Shown here one piece after another: positions 27,200 to 36,188 of a stretch of DNA of 64,000 nucleotides. The notes beneath the pieces are model-generated. The model did no database searches. It was not told where the DNA came from and was given only the letters and a program-made list of their open reading frames with translations. The translations under genes were made by a program, and so were the position numbers. Source of the DNA: Endozoicomonas sp. ISHI1 (GTDB lineage Bacteria; Pseudomonadota; Gammaproteobacteria; Pseudomonadales; Endozoicomonadaceae); assembly GCF_024606225.1 (NCBI RefSeq), contig NZ_JAGRPU010000001.1, positions 186,001 to 250,000 of the forward strand, in the 5' to 3' direction. The first letter of the stretch is position 1. Each line of letters begins with the position of its first letter.

Positions 27200-28816
27200 A
27201 TGAATGTAATAGATAATAACTTCAGCATTGAGGGTTCAGACTCACCACCATCTAAGCGAACTCGGTCAGAAACACCGACGGGGACCAGTGCGGGCAGGTC
27301 CATCACTGTGCCTGATCAGGAAATTAAGAAAAAGTCGTCATTACAGGATTTATCCTCGTTATCATTTTCGTTAATTTTTCACTGTTTGAAACTTCGGGAT
27401 ATCCGCAGTTTAGAACAGGTATGTACCCGCCTTCGTAGTATTGTTAGAGAGAATAATGCATTGGCAAAAGCATGGCATCGCCAGCTTCCTTCACAACACC
27501 AGCATCATCTGAGAATGACCATCACCACAAAAAATGAGAATCAACTCCGTCATTGGTTGAAGTCATTTACGGATGATGAGGAGTTACTCGACTCACTCAC
27601 CAATCGGCTGCATTGGGGCGTTTATTTACCTGCTCTGTTATATTTCACCAAAACTAACCTGATGTCTCAATGTGAAAAGTTTAAATTAGTCACTAAAACC
27701 ATTATTGGCAAAAATCATAAAGCCAAATCACTCGCCATTACCGATAACGATTACCCCTTTCAGGTAAGCGCCAATAAAATAAACTCAGCCACCCTGAGTG
27801 CTGATGGTCGCTATCTGATAACTGCCAATGGAGATCTATCGGCAAAAATCTTCGGCCAAAAGGCTGATGGATCATGGAAAAAAAATACCAGTATTTCCCA
27901 TAACGGATGGGTCAACTCAGCGATTTTCAGCCCCGATAGTCGCCATGCAGTAACCACCTGTTCGGATGGCAGAGCGAATATATATGCCCTGAGGTGCAAT
28001 GAGTCATGGGAACCAAAAGCCATCATTTCCCATAGGGCGCAGGTCAACTCAGCCAGTTTCAGCCCCGATGGCCAACATGTGGTGACCACCAGTATGGACA
28101 GAACAGCACAAATCCATAGCCAGAAGCTCGATGGATCATGGGATTTACGAGCCATTCTTTCCCATGGCAAAGCCGTCGAATCAGCCACATTCAGCCCTGA
28201 CAGCCACCATCTGGTCACCGCCAGTTGGGATAAGACGGCGAGAATCTATTGTCAGAAAGACGATGGTTCATGGGCATTAACCAACACACTTCCCCATGAT
28301 CGTGCTGTCATGTCAGCCCTTTATAGCCCTGATGGCGGCCATGTGCTAACCACCAGTGAGGATCACAGTGCTAAAATCCATAGCCAGAGTGACGATGGTT
28401 CCTGGGAATTAACCGCCACACTTCCCCATGATCATATCGTCGAATCAGCCACCTTCAGCCCCGATGGCCGTCATTTGGTGACTGCCAGTTTCGATGGCGC
28501 GGTGAAAATCTTCGACCTGCAAGACGATGGATCATGGAAAGAAAAAGCCATCATTTATCATCAGAATACCGTCACGTCAGCCACTTTCAGCCCTGATAGC
28601 CGCCATGTGGTCACCGCCAGTAAGGATCGTACGGCGAAAATCATTGGTCAGAAGTCCGATGGGTCATGGTTAGAAAAAGCTCGCATTTACCACATCGACA
28701 CGGTTCGATCAGCCAGCTTTAGCTCCGATGGCAGCCATGTGGTCACCGCCAGTGACCGTACGGTGATGATCACTGAACTTCGCAGGAGTGATTTATTGAC
28801 TGCTGTCACTAAGTGA
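27200..28816 (+). CDS. F-box and WD40-like repeat protein (copy W4)
   Basis: This 538-residue copy starts at ATG 27200 after CACGGAATAAAGA, a weak Shine-Dalgarno site. It has the basic leader PPSKRTRSE, an F-box-like segment (LIFHCLKLRDIRSLEQVCTR), the linker, an insertion of about 20 residues just before the first blade (KAKSLAITDNDYPFQVSANK) that no other copy has, and eight blades. Blades 4 and 5 are similar in their C-terminal halves (LPHDRAV and LPHDHIV). The last blade is slightly shortened (TASDRTVMITELRRSD). Inferred role as for the family: substrate-binding part of an SCF-like ligase in a host cell. Confidence 0.88.
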   Translation: MNVIDNNFSIEGSDSPPSKRTRSETPTGTSAGRSITVPDQEIKKKSSLQDLSSLSFSLIFHCLKLRDIRSLEQVCTRLRSIVRENNALAKAWHRQLPSQHQHHLRMTITTKNENQLRHWLKSFTDDEELLDSLTNRLHWGVYLPALLYFTKTNLMSQCEKFKLVTKTIIGKNHKAKSLAITDNDYPFQVSANKINSATLSADGRYLITANGDLSAKIFGQKADGSWKKNTSISHNGWVNSAIFSPDSRHAVTTCSDGRANIYALRCNESWEPKAIISHRAQVNSASFSPDGQHVVTTSMDRTAQIHSQKLDGSWDLRAILSHGKAVESATFSPDSHHLVTASWDKTARIYCQKDDGSWALTNTLPHDRAVMSALYSPDGGHVLTTSEDHSAKIHSQSDDGSWELTATLPHDHIVESATFSPDGRHLVTASFDGAVKIFDLQDDGSWKEKAIIYHQNTVTSATFSPDSRHVVTASKDRTAKIIGQKSDGSWLEKARIYHIDTVRSASFSSDGSHVVTASDRTVMITELRRSDLLTAVTK

Positions 28817-28981
28817 CGCGATTCTGCGTGCGCTGAATGACACTTTGATAGCAGGACAGTTTGTCAGTTTCACTTAACAACAAGTTATGAACTTTCGTTC
28901 CATAACCCATTCTAACTTACTGTATCTTTTATGAATGTACTTGCTAATCGAGGATAAATACTCACTTTCGGAGAACGAAGG

Positions 28982-30862
28982 ATGGATAGAATCAATAATT
29001 ACTTCGGCACCGAAGGTTCATACTCGCCACCACCTAAGCGAACTCGAATGGAGAAGGCACCCTCCTGTGTCAGCAATAGTAGTTCCGCCGTTGTGTCTGG
29101 CAAGACAGCAATGAATATCAGTGCTTTCAGAGATAATGCATTTAAAGTGGAAAACACACAGATTCCTGATGAAAATTGCGCAGTATGTCATGAGAGCTTT
29201 CCACACACGGCAAACATAGTGAAAACGCCCTGTGAACACCTTTTTCACGAGCATTGTTTAAACAAGTGGCTTCAAATCGGTCTGTCAGCCCGAAAAGTTA
29301 AAACTTGTCCTACATGTCGAGGCGAGTTAGGTGTCATAAGAAAAAAACTTAACGACTTTGATAAGCTATTGAGTCAATACAACGGTTGTCATTCTTTAGT
29401 GAGTGCAGATAGAGCCATTAACGAATGGGATAAAGCAGAAACAAGTCATGAAGCCCTGTACCATTTTGTCCAACTATGCTGGCACAATAGCCAGACACCT
29501 GATGATTCACCGTATATAAATATCTTGCGAAAAATTATTCATCCAGTGACAAAAGCCATCATTACCCATGACGATCGGGTCAATTCAGCCATCTTCAGTT
29601 CCAATAGCAGCCATGTGTTGACTGTCGCTGAAGATAACCTGGTGCAAATCAGTGGCAAGCGGGACGATGGATCATGGAAACCAGAAGCCAAAATCCGCCA
29701 TAGCGGTTACGTCAACTCAGCCACCTTCAGCGCTAATGGCTGCCATGCAGTGACCGCCTGCAACGATAACACGGTAAATATCTTCACCCATAAGGACGAT
29801 GGATCATGGGAACCAGAAGCCAATATTGAGCATACTGGCGTTGTCAACTCAGCCACCTTTAGTACCGATGGCAGTCATGTAGTCACCGCCAGTGAGGATA
29901 ACACGGCAAAAATCTATGGCAAAAAGGACGATAAATCATGGGAAGAAGAAGTCACCATCCGCCACAATGGTCCGATCATCTCGGCCACCTTCAGCGCTAA
30001 TGGTCGCTATGTTGTGACCGCCAGTGAGGATTACACGGCGCTAATCTATGGCCAAAAAAACGATGGATCATGGGAACTGGAAGCCAGCATTTCCCATAAA
30101 GACTGGGTCACCTCAGCCATCTTCAGCGCCGATAGCCGCTATGTGCTGACCGTCAGTGACGATAAAACAGCAAAAATATATGGCCATAAGACCAAAGGAT
30201 CATGGGAAGAAGAAATCACCATTGTTCATGAAGGTCCAATCATTTCAGCCACCTTCAGCAACGATAGCCGCCATGTGGTGACTGTCGGTGAAGACAATCT
30301 GGTGAAAATCACCAGCAAGCAGGAAAATGGATGCTGGGAAGAAAAAACCATCCCCCCCCATGATGACCGGATCAATTCAGCCACGTTCAGCCCTGATGGA
30401 TGCCATTTGTTGACTGCCAGTGACGATCACACAGCGACAATCTACCGTCAGAAAGACGATGGATCATGGGAAGCACAAGTCACCATTGAACACGATGGTT
30501 CAATCAACAAAATCACCTTCAGCGCCGATAGCCGCCATGTGGTGACCGCCAGTGACGATAAAACGGCAAGAATCTTTGGCCAGAGAGACGATGGTTCATG
30601 GGAAGAAGAAGCCATCATCCTCCACAATCATCCAGTCAGCTCGGCTGTCTTCAGCGCCAATACTCGTTTCGTGGTGATCACTGATACGGGTGGCCAGGCG
30701 AAAGTCTATGGCCAAAAGGTTGATCAATCATGGCAAAAAGAAGGCACTATTAACCATGATGCTCCGATCCTCTCAACTACCTTCAGCGACAATTGCCGTT
30801 TTGTGGTCACCACCAGTGAGGATTTCACTGCAATAATCACTGAACTGTGGAGGGAAGAATGA
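28982..30862 (+). CDS. RING-H2 finger and WD40-like repeat protein (copy W5)
   Basis: This 626-residue protein starts at ATG 28982 after GGAGAACGAAGG. The leader (MDRINNYFGTEGSYSPPPKR) is the leader of the F-box members, but the F-box is replaced by a RING-H2 finger: C66, C69, C84, H86, H89, C92, C109, C112, with the C-x-H-x2-H-x2-C core and a CPTC end. RING-H2 fingers bind E2 enzymes and give E3 ubiquitin ligase activity. A linker (about 120-190) not like the F-box linker follows, then ten WD40-like blades rather than eight, ending in IITELWREE. It is a single-chain counterpart of the F-box members, expected to act without Skp1 and cullin. E3 activity and delivery to the host are inferred, not shown. 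Confidence 0.9.
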   Translation: MDRINNYFGTEGSYSPPPKRTRMEKAPSCVSNSSSAVVSGKTAMNISAFRDNAFKVENTQIPDENCAVCHESFPHTANIVKTPCEHLFHEHCLNKWLQIGLSARKVKTCPTCRGELGVIRKKLNDFDKLLSQYNGCHSLVSADRAINEWDKAETSHEALYHFVQLCWHNSQTPDDSPYINILRKIIHPVTKAIITHDDRVNSAIFSSNSSHVLTVAEDNLVQISGKRDDGSWKPEAKIRHSGYVNSATFSANGCHAVTACNDNTVNIFTHKDDGSWEPEANIEHTGVVNSATFSTDGSHVVTASEDNTAKIYGKKDDKSWEEEVTIRHNGPIISATFSANGRYVVTASEDYTALIYGQKNDGSWELEASISHKDWVTSAIFSADSRYVLTVSDDKTAKIYGHKTKGSWEEEITIVHEGPIISATFSNDSRHVVTVGEDNLVKITSKQENGCWEEKTIPPHDDRINSATFSPDGCHLLTASDDHTATIYRQKDDGSWEAQVTIEHDGSINKITFSADSRHVVTASDDKTARIFGQRDDGSWEEEAIILHNHPVSSAVFSANTRFVVITDTGGQAKVYGQKVDQSWQKEGTINHDAPILSTTFSDNCRFVVTTSEDFTAIITELWREE

Positions 30863-30990
30863 TTCATTGTTTGCTGTCACTGACTGACGCCATTATGAGT
30901 GCACTGAAAGACAGACACATCGTAAGTTGCCCTTAACAACATTTTATGAACTTCCCTTCCAAAACTGACTCCAACTTCACAGCATCAACA

Positions 30991-31018
30991 TTGACTGTCC
31001 TCGCTGATCGAAGATAAA
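30991..31018 (+). promoter_or_regulatory. Sigma-70-like promoter of W6
   Basis: TTGACT (30991-30996), 16 bp, GATAAA (31013-31018), then TTTGGAG and ATG 31042. The same arrangement is found upstream of W7-W12 and W14. Confidence 0.55.
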
Positions 31019-31041
31019 TACCCACTTTGGAGAATTCAGGG

Positions 31042-32607
31042 ATGCATGGAATAGATAATAATAACAACCGTATTGAAGGTTCAGACTCACCACCACCCAA
31101 ACAAGCTCGATTGCAAACACCAATGGGTGCAACCAGGGGTAGGACCGTCACTGTAAATGGCATGAAAAAAAAGGAAACATCGTCATTGCTGGATTTAACC
31201 CCACTATCCTTTTCCATTATTTTTCGCTATTTGAAACTTCGGGATATTCGCAGCTTAGAACAGGTGTGTACCTGTCTTCACGCCGCTGTCAAAGAAGATA
31301 ATGCCCTGGCAAAAGCATGGTATCGCCGATTTCCTTCACCACACCAGTGTCAACTCAGGACAGCCATCAATAGAAAAAACAATGATCAACTCCATGATTG
31401 GTTAGGGTCGTTCACGGATGATCAGGCGTTAGTCAATTCGCTCAAAGATCGAAAAACGGAGAGGGCTTATGTACCTGCTCTGCTTTTATTTACCAAGACT
31501 AAGATGATGTCTGGATGTGAAACATTTAAATTAGTTACAACAGCAACTATTTACGAAAAAGACGTCGTGAACTCCGCCAGCCTCAGTACCGATGGCCGCC
31601 GTCTGGTCACCGCCAGTGACGATTTAACGGCGAAAATCTACGTTCATGGGGTTGATGAATCATGGGAACTGGAAGCGACCATTCCCCATAGCTTTTGGGT
31701 CAACTCAGCCACCTTCAGCCCCGATGGCCAGCAGCTGGTGACCACCGCTTTGGATGATTCGGCCAAAATCCATAGCCATAAAACGGATGGATCCTGGGAA
31801 ACATTCGACAGCATTTCCGATGATGACTGGACCAGATCAGCCATCTTCAGTGCCGATGGCCGCCATCTGGTGACCGCCAGTACTGATATGACTGCGAAAA
31901 TCCACAGCCAGAAGGCCGGTGGATCATGGGAATTAACAGCGACTCTTTTTCATAATCATTACCTCCAATCAGCCTCCCTCAGCAGCGATTGCCGCCTTGT
32001 AGTCACCGTCGGTTGTGATAACACGGTGGAAATCTATAGTCAGGAGTCCGATGGATTATGGAAAGTAAAAGTTAGCATTCCCAACGAAAAAAGTATCAAC
32101 TCAGCCACCTTCAGCCCCGATGGCCGCCATATGGTGACCGCCAGTAACGATAGCAGGGTAAATATCTATGGCCTGAAAGCCTGCGGCTCATGGGAGCCAG
32201 AAGCAAACATTGTCCATAATCACTATGTCAACTCAGCTGCCTTCAGCCCTGATAGCCGCTATGTGGTAACGGCCAGTGAAGATGGCACAGTAAAAATCTA
32301 TGGCCGGAAAGCCAATGGATCATGGGAACCAGAAGCCTGCATTGTCCACAAAAACGGGGTCTTTTCAGCCACTTTCAGCCCTGATGGCCACCATGTAGTG
32401 ACTGCCAGCAAGGACGGGAGTGCAAAAATCATTGGTCAGCAAGACGATGGGGCATGGTTAGAAAAAGCCAGCATTTACCATAAGGGCTCGGTCTTATCCG
32501 CCACCTTTAGCGCCGATGGCAGCCGTGTAGTCACCGCCAGTACCGACTGCACAGTAAGAATCACTGAACTACAAAGCAATCATTCATTGCTTGCTGTCAA
32601 TGAGTGA
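31042..32607 (+). CDS. F-box and WD40-like repeat protein (copy W6)
   Basis: This 521-residue copy begins MHGIDNNN at ATG 31042; a TTG at 31027 is also in frame but overlaps the Shine-Dalgarno region (TTTGGAG), so it is not used. The leader motif is PPPKQARLQ, with one basic residue fewer than W2. The F-box-like segment (SIIFRYLKLRDIRSLEQVCT), the linker and eight blades follow. Blade 2 ends SISDDDW and blade 4 SIPNEKS, so both lack the usual histidine. The C-terminal tail NHSLLAVNE matches that of W7, W9, W11, W12 and W14 but not W8 and W10. Confidence 0.88.
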   Translation: MHGIDNNNNRIEGSDSPPPKQARLQTPMGATRGRTVTVNGMKKKETSSLLDLTPLSFSIIFRYLKLRDIRSLEQVCTCLHAAVKEDNALAKAWYRRFPSPHQCQLRTAINRKNNDQLHDWLGSFTDDQALVNSLKDRKTERAYVPALLLFTKTKMMSGCETFKLVTTATIYEKDVVNSASLSTDGRRLVTASDDLTAKIYVHGVDESWELEATIPHSFWVNSATFSPDGQQLVTTALDDSAKIHSHKTDGSWETFDSISDDDWTRSAIFSADGRHLVTASTDMTAKIHSQKAGGSWELTATLFHNHYLQSASLSSDCRLVVTVGCDNTVEIYSQESDGLWKVKVSIPNEKSINSATFSPDGRHMVTASNDSRVNIYGLKACGSWEPEANIVHNHYVNSAAFSPDSRYVVTASEDGTVKIYGRKANGSWEPEACIVHKNGVFSATFSPDGHHVVTASKDGSAKIIGQQDDGAWLEKASIYHKGSVLSATFSADGSRVVTASTDCTVRITELQSNHSLLAVNE

Positions 32608-32662
32608 TGACATTTTGCGTGCGCTGAAAAACAAACACTCTCTCAGTTGCCCTTAACAACAT

Positions 32663-32684
32663 TTTTTGAACTTTCATTCAAAAA
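32663..32684 (+). repeat. A/T-rich inverted repeat in the WD40 gene spacers
   Basis: TTTTTGAA, 6-nt loop, TTCAAAAA; perfect 8-bp stem. The same hairpin occurs at 34383-34404 and 37810-37831, and weaker variants (TTTTATGAA with TTCTAAAA) in other spacers. It sits between the stop codon of one gene and the promoter of the next. It lacks the G/C core of a classical terminator but could act as a weak one. Confidence 0.5.
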
Positions 32685-32710
32685 CCGACTCTAACTCTGC
32701 GGTATCGACA

Positions 32711-32738
32711 TTGACTGTCCTCACTGATCGAAGATAAA
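32711..32738 (+). promoter_or_regulatory. Sigma-70-like promoter of W7
   Basis: TTGACT (32711-32716), 16 bp, GATAAA (32733-32738), 23 bp before ATG 32762. Confidence 0.55.
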
Positions 32739-32761
32739 TACCCACTTTGGAGCATTCAGGG

Positions 32762-34327
32762 ATGCATGGAATAGCCAGTAACACCACAATTGCAGAATCA
32801 GACCCGCCATCGTCCAAGCAAGCTAAATTGAAAAGCGCATCATCTTGTCACAGTGCAGGCAGATCCGTCGCTCTTGCTGAAAAGGAAGAAAAGGATAAAC
32901 CTTCATTTCAGTATCTTGCTGTTTTATCAAGTTCCATGATTTACAGCTGTTTGCAACTTCGGGATATTGCCAGTCTGGAACGGGTATGCACCCGCCTTCG
33001 CGATGGTATCAAACACGATAACGCTCTGGCAAAAGCCTGGTATCGCCGGTTTCCTTCACCACTCCAGTATCAACTAAGGACAGCCATCAATACAAAAAAT
33101 GTTGATCAACTCCGCGAGTGGTTTGAGTCGTTCACAAACGATCAGGTGTTAGTGAAGTCACTCACAGATCGCAGAACGGATAGGGTTTATATGCCAGCCC
33201 TGTTATTTTTCACCAAGACTAAGCTGATGTCTGAATGTAAAACATTTGAATTAGATACAACAACTATTAACGAAAAGGAATTCGTAAACTCAGCCAACCT
33301 GAGTGTCGATGGCCGCCATCTGGTCACCGCCGGTGGCGATTGCTCAGCGATAATCTATGTTCATAAGGCTGATGGATCATGGGAAATAACAACCACCATT
33401 CCTCATCATTTCTGGGTCAACTCAGCCACCTTCAGTCCGGATGGCCGCCGGGTGGTGACCGCCAGTGTGGATAACACGGCTAAAATCTATAGCCTGAATA
33501 CCGATGGATCATGGGAATTAACAGTTACTCTTGTTCATGAGGGTATTGTCGAATCAGCCACCTTCAGCGCCGATGGCCTCCATGTAGTGACCGCCAGTGC
33601 GGATGAGACGGCGCAAATCCATAGTCAGAAGACTGATGGATCATGGGAATTAACAGCCATCCTTTTCCATAGTCATATTGTCAATTCAGCCAATTTCAGC
33701 ACCAATTGCCGCCATGTAGTTACCGCCAGTTCCGATCACACAGCGCAAATCCATAGCCTGGAGGCTGATGGATCGTGGAAAAAAGCAGCTGTCATTTTCC
33801 ATAAAAACTGTGTCAACTCAGCCAGCTTCAGTCCTGATAGCCGTCGTGTGGTGACTGCAAGTGACGACAACACTGCGAAAATCTATGTCCACAAGGACGA
33901 TGGGGCATGGGAACCAGAAGACACCCTTAGCCATACTCACTGTGTCAACTCAGCCAACTTCAGTCCCGATGGCCGCTATGTGGCCACTGCCAGTAAGGAT
34001 GGTTCGGTAAGAATTTACAAGAAAGCCAATGGATCATGGAAACAAAAAGCCATCTTTTTCCATAGGTACGGATTCGAGGCTTTCTCAGCCACTTTCAGCC
34101 CTGACGGCCGCCACCTGGTGACAACCAGCGGTGAAGGAACGGCGAAACTCATTGGTCAGATGGCCGATGGATCATGGTCAGAAAAAGCCAGTGTTTCCCA
34201 TAATGGCTGGATCTACTCAGCCACCTTCAGCGCCGATGGTCGTTATGTGGTAACCGCCTCCAACGACAAATCGGTGAAGATCACTGAACTACGAAGCAAC
34301 CATTCATTACTTGCTGTCACTGAGTAA
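32762..34327 (+). CDS. F-box and WD40-like repeat protein (copy W7)
   Basis: This 521-residue copy starts at ATG 32762 (MHGIASNTT). The leader is less basic (PPSSKQAKLK). The F-box-like segment is at about 48-95 (MIYSCLQLRDIASLERVCTR, AKAWYRRF). The linker contains PALLFFTKTKLMSECKTF. The eight blades start at about residue 165; blades 2-5 are very regular (VNSATFSPDGRRVVTASVDN and variants), and blade 6 has a longer connecting loop (FFHRYGFEAF) that is shared with W14 only. Family function inferred as for W1. Confidence 0.88.
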   Translation: MHGIASNTTIAESDPPSSKQAKLKSASSCHSAGRSVALAEKEEKDKPSFQYLAVLSSSMIYSCLQLRDIASLERVCTRLRDGIKHDNALAKAWYRRFPSPLQYQLRTAINTKNVDQLREWFESFTNDQVLVKSLTDRRTDRVYMPALLFFTKTKLMSECKTFELDTTTINEKEFVNSANLSVDGRHLVTAGGDCSAIIYVHKADGSWEITTTIPHHFWVNSATFSPDGRRVVTASVDNTAKIYSLNTDGSWELTVTLVHEGIVESATFSADGLHVVTASADETAQIHSQKTDGSWELTAILFHSHIVNSANFSTNCRHVVTASSDHTAQIHSLEADGSWKKAAVIFHKNCVNSASFSPDSRRVVTASDDNTAKIYVHKDDGAWEPEDTLSHTHCVNSANFSPDGRYVATASKDGSVRIYKKANGSWKQKAIFFHRYGFEAFSATFSPDGRHLVTTSGEGTAKLIGQMADGSWSEKASVSHNGWIYSATFSADGRYVVTASNDKSVKITELRSNHSLLAVTE

Positions 34328-34430
34328 TGCCATTTTGAGTGCGCTAAAAGGCAGAAATTCTGTTTGTTGCCCTTAGCAACATTTTTTGAACTTTCATTCA
34401 AAAACCGACTCTAACTCTTCGGTATCGACA

Positions 34431-34458
34431 TTGACTGTCCTCACTGATCGAAGATAAA
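34431..34458 (+). promoter_or_regulatory. Sigma-70-like promoter of W8
   Basis: TTGACT (34431-34436), 16 bp, GATAAA (34453-34458), upstream of ATG 34482. Confidence 0.55.
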
Positions 34459-34481
34459 TAACTACTTTGGAGCATTCAGGG

Positions 34482-36017
34482 ATGCATGGAATAGATAATA
34501 ACTCCTGCATTGCACAATCAAACACTCTACCCATCAGACAAGCTCATCCGGAGACTGCATCATCCTGTGTCAGTGCCGGTCGATCCGTCGCTGTTCCTGA
34601 TAAGGTAAAAGCTTCATTGCGAAATTTATCCTTTTTATCTTTTTCCAGGATTTTTCGCTATCTGGGGCTCCGGGATATTCGCAGTTTGGAACAGGTATGT
34701 ACCTTCCTTAACAGGGCGGTTAAAGAGGATAACGCTCTGGCAAAAGCATGGTATCGCAGGTTTTCTTCACCACATCAGACTCAACTAAAGATGTCCATCA
34801 CGGCAAAAAATGAGGATCAACTCCGTGATTGGTTGAATTCATTTACCAAGGATGAAACGCTACTGGCGTCGTTCAAAGATTGCAAAAAGGAGAGTGTTTA
34901 TTTCCCTGCACTGTTGCATTTCACCAAGACAGGGCTGATGTCTGAATGTGAGACTTTTGAATTAGTGACAAAGCCCATCATTAAAGAACGTCATCCAGTG
35001 AACTCAGCCGCCCTCAGTGCCGATGGAAAGCATCTGATAACCACCAACAGACAAGACACATTGAAAATCTACGGCCACAGGACTGATGGATCATGGGTAA
35101 AAAAAATCACCATTTCCCATGGAAGTTATCTCAGCTCAGCAGTTTTCAGCCCCGATAGTCATCATGTGGTGACCGCCAGTTGGGATGAAATAGCGTACAT
35201 ATATGGCCTGAGTCGCGATGGATCATGGCAGATAAAGGCCATCATTTCCGACAGAGAACCGCTAAGTACAGCCAACTTCAGTGCCGATAGTCGCCATGTG
35301 GTGACCGGCACCAGAGACAAAAAGGCACAGATTCATAGCCTGAAGGACGATGGATCATGGCAATTAACGGCCATTCTTTCCCATAGGGATTCTGTCAAAT
35401 CAGCCACCTTCAGCGACGATGGCTGCCATGTGGTAACCATCACTGGCAATAAAACGGCGAAAATCTTTAGTCATCAGACCGATGGTTCATGGGAAGAAAA
35501 AGACACCATTTGCCATAACAATATTGTTTTATCGGCCAACTTTAGCCCCAATAGTCATCGTGTTGTGACTGCCAGTTGGGATTTCATGGTGAAAATCTAT
35601 GGCAAGGAAGCCGATGGATCATGGAAACAAAAAACCATCATTCCTCACAAGGTTGCCGTTGACTCAGCCATCTTTAGCCCAGACGACCAGCACCTTGTGA
35701 CAGTCAGTAAAAATGGCACGGTAATAATCTATGGCCAGAAAACCAATGACTCATGGGAAAAAGAAGCCATCTTTCAACATAAGGAACATGTCAACTCAGC
35801 GAATTTCAGCCCAGATGGCCGCCATCTGGTGACTGCCTGCGACGACGGAACAGCAAAAATCATCGGTCTGACACCCAATGGCTCATGGTTAGAAAAAGCC
35901 AGTATTTCCCACAGGATCTGGGTCTTATCAGCCACCTTTAGCGCCGATGGCAGCCATGTGCTCACCGCCAGTGCTGACGGCGTGGTAAAAATCACTGAAC
36001 TACGGGGGAATAATTGA
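34482..36017 (+). CDS. F-box and WD40-like repeat protein (copy W8)
   Basis: This 511-residue copy starts at ATG 34482 (MHGIDNNSCIAQ). It pairs with W10: both have the leader TLPI(R/K)QA, the sequence DKVKASLRNLS or DEVKASLRNLS, the F-box variant RIFRYLGLRDIRSLE and the short tail ELRGNN or ELRGNH. Eight blades are present; blade 1 (TTNRQDTLKIYGH) lacks the usual TAS.D. Since W9 is in turn paired with W11, and both pairs are about 3.43 kb apart, W8-W9 and W10-W11 look like one duplicated two-gene block. Confidence 0.88.
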   Translation: MHGIDNNSCIAQSNTLPIRQAHPETASSCVSAGRSVAVPDKVKASLRNLSFLSFSRIFRYLGLRDIRSLEQVCTFLNRAVKEDNALAKAWYRRFSSPHQTQLKMSITAKNEDQLRDWLNSFTKDETLLASFKDCKKESVYFPALLHFTKTGLMSECETFELVTKPIIKERHPVNSAALSADGKHLITTNRQDTLKIYGHRTDGSWVKKITISHGSYLSSAVFSPDSHHVVTASWDEIAYIYGLSRDGSWQIKAIISDREPLSTANFSADSRHVVTGTRDKKAQIHSLKDDGSWQLTAILSHRDSVKSATFSDDGCHVVTITGNKTAKIFSHQTDGSWEEKDTICHNNIVLSANFSPNSHRVVTASWDFMVKIYGKEADGSWKQKTIIPHKVAVDSAIFSPDDQHLVTVSKNGTVIIYGQKTNDSWEKEAIFQHKEHVNSANFSPDGRHLVTACDDGTAKIIGLTPNGSWLEKASISHRIWVLSATFSADGSHVLTASADGVVKITELRGNN

Positions 36018-36137
36018 TTGCTGTGATTGCCTGACGCCATTTTGAGTGCGCCGAAAGACAGAAACTCTGTTAGTTTTCCTTAACAACATGTTACGAACTT
36101 TCATTCTAAAACTGACTCCAACTTTGTGGTATCGACA

Positions 36138-36165
36138 TTGACTGTCCTTATTGATCGAAGATAAA
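36138..36165 (+). promoter_or_regulatory. Sigma-70-like promoter of W9
   Basis: TTGACT (36138-36143), 16 bp, GATAAA (36160-36165), upstream of ATG 36189. Confidence 0.55.
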
Positions 36166-36188
36166 TACCCACTCCGGAGAATTCAGGA

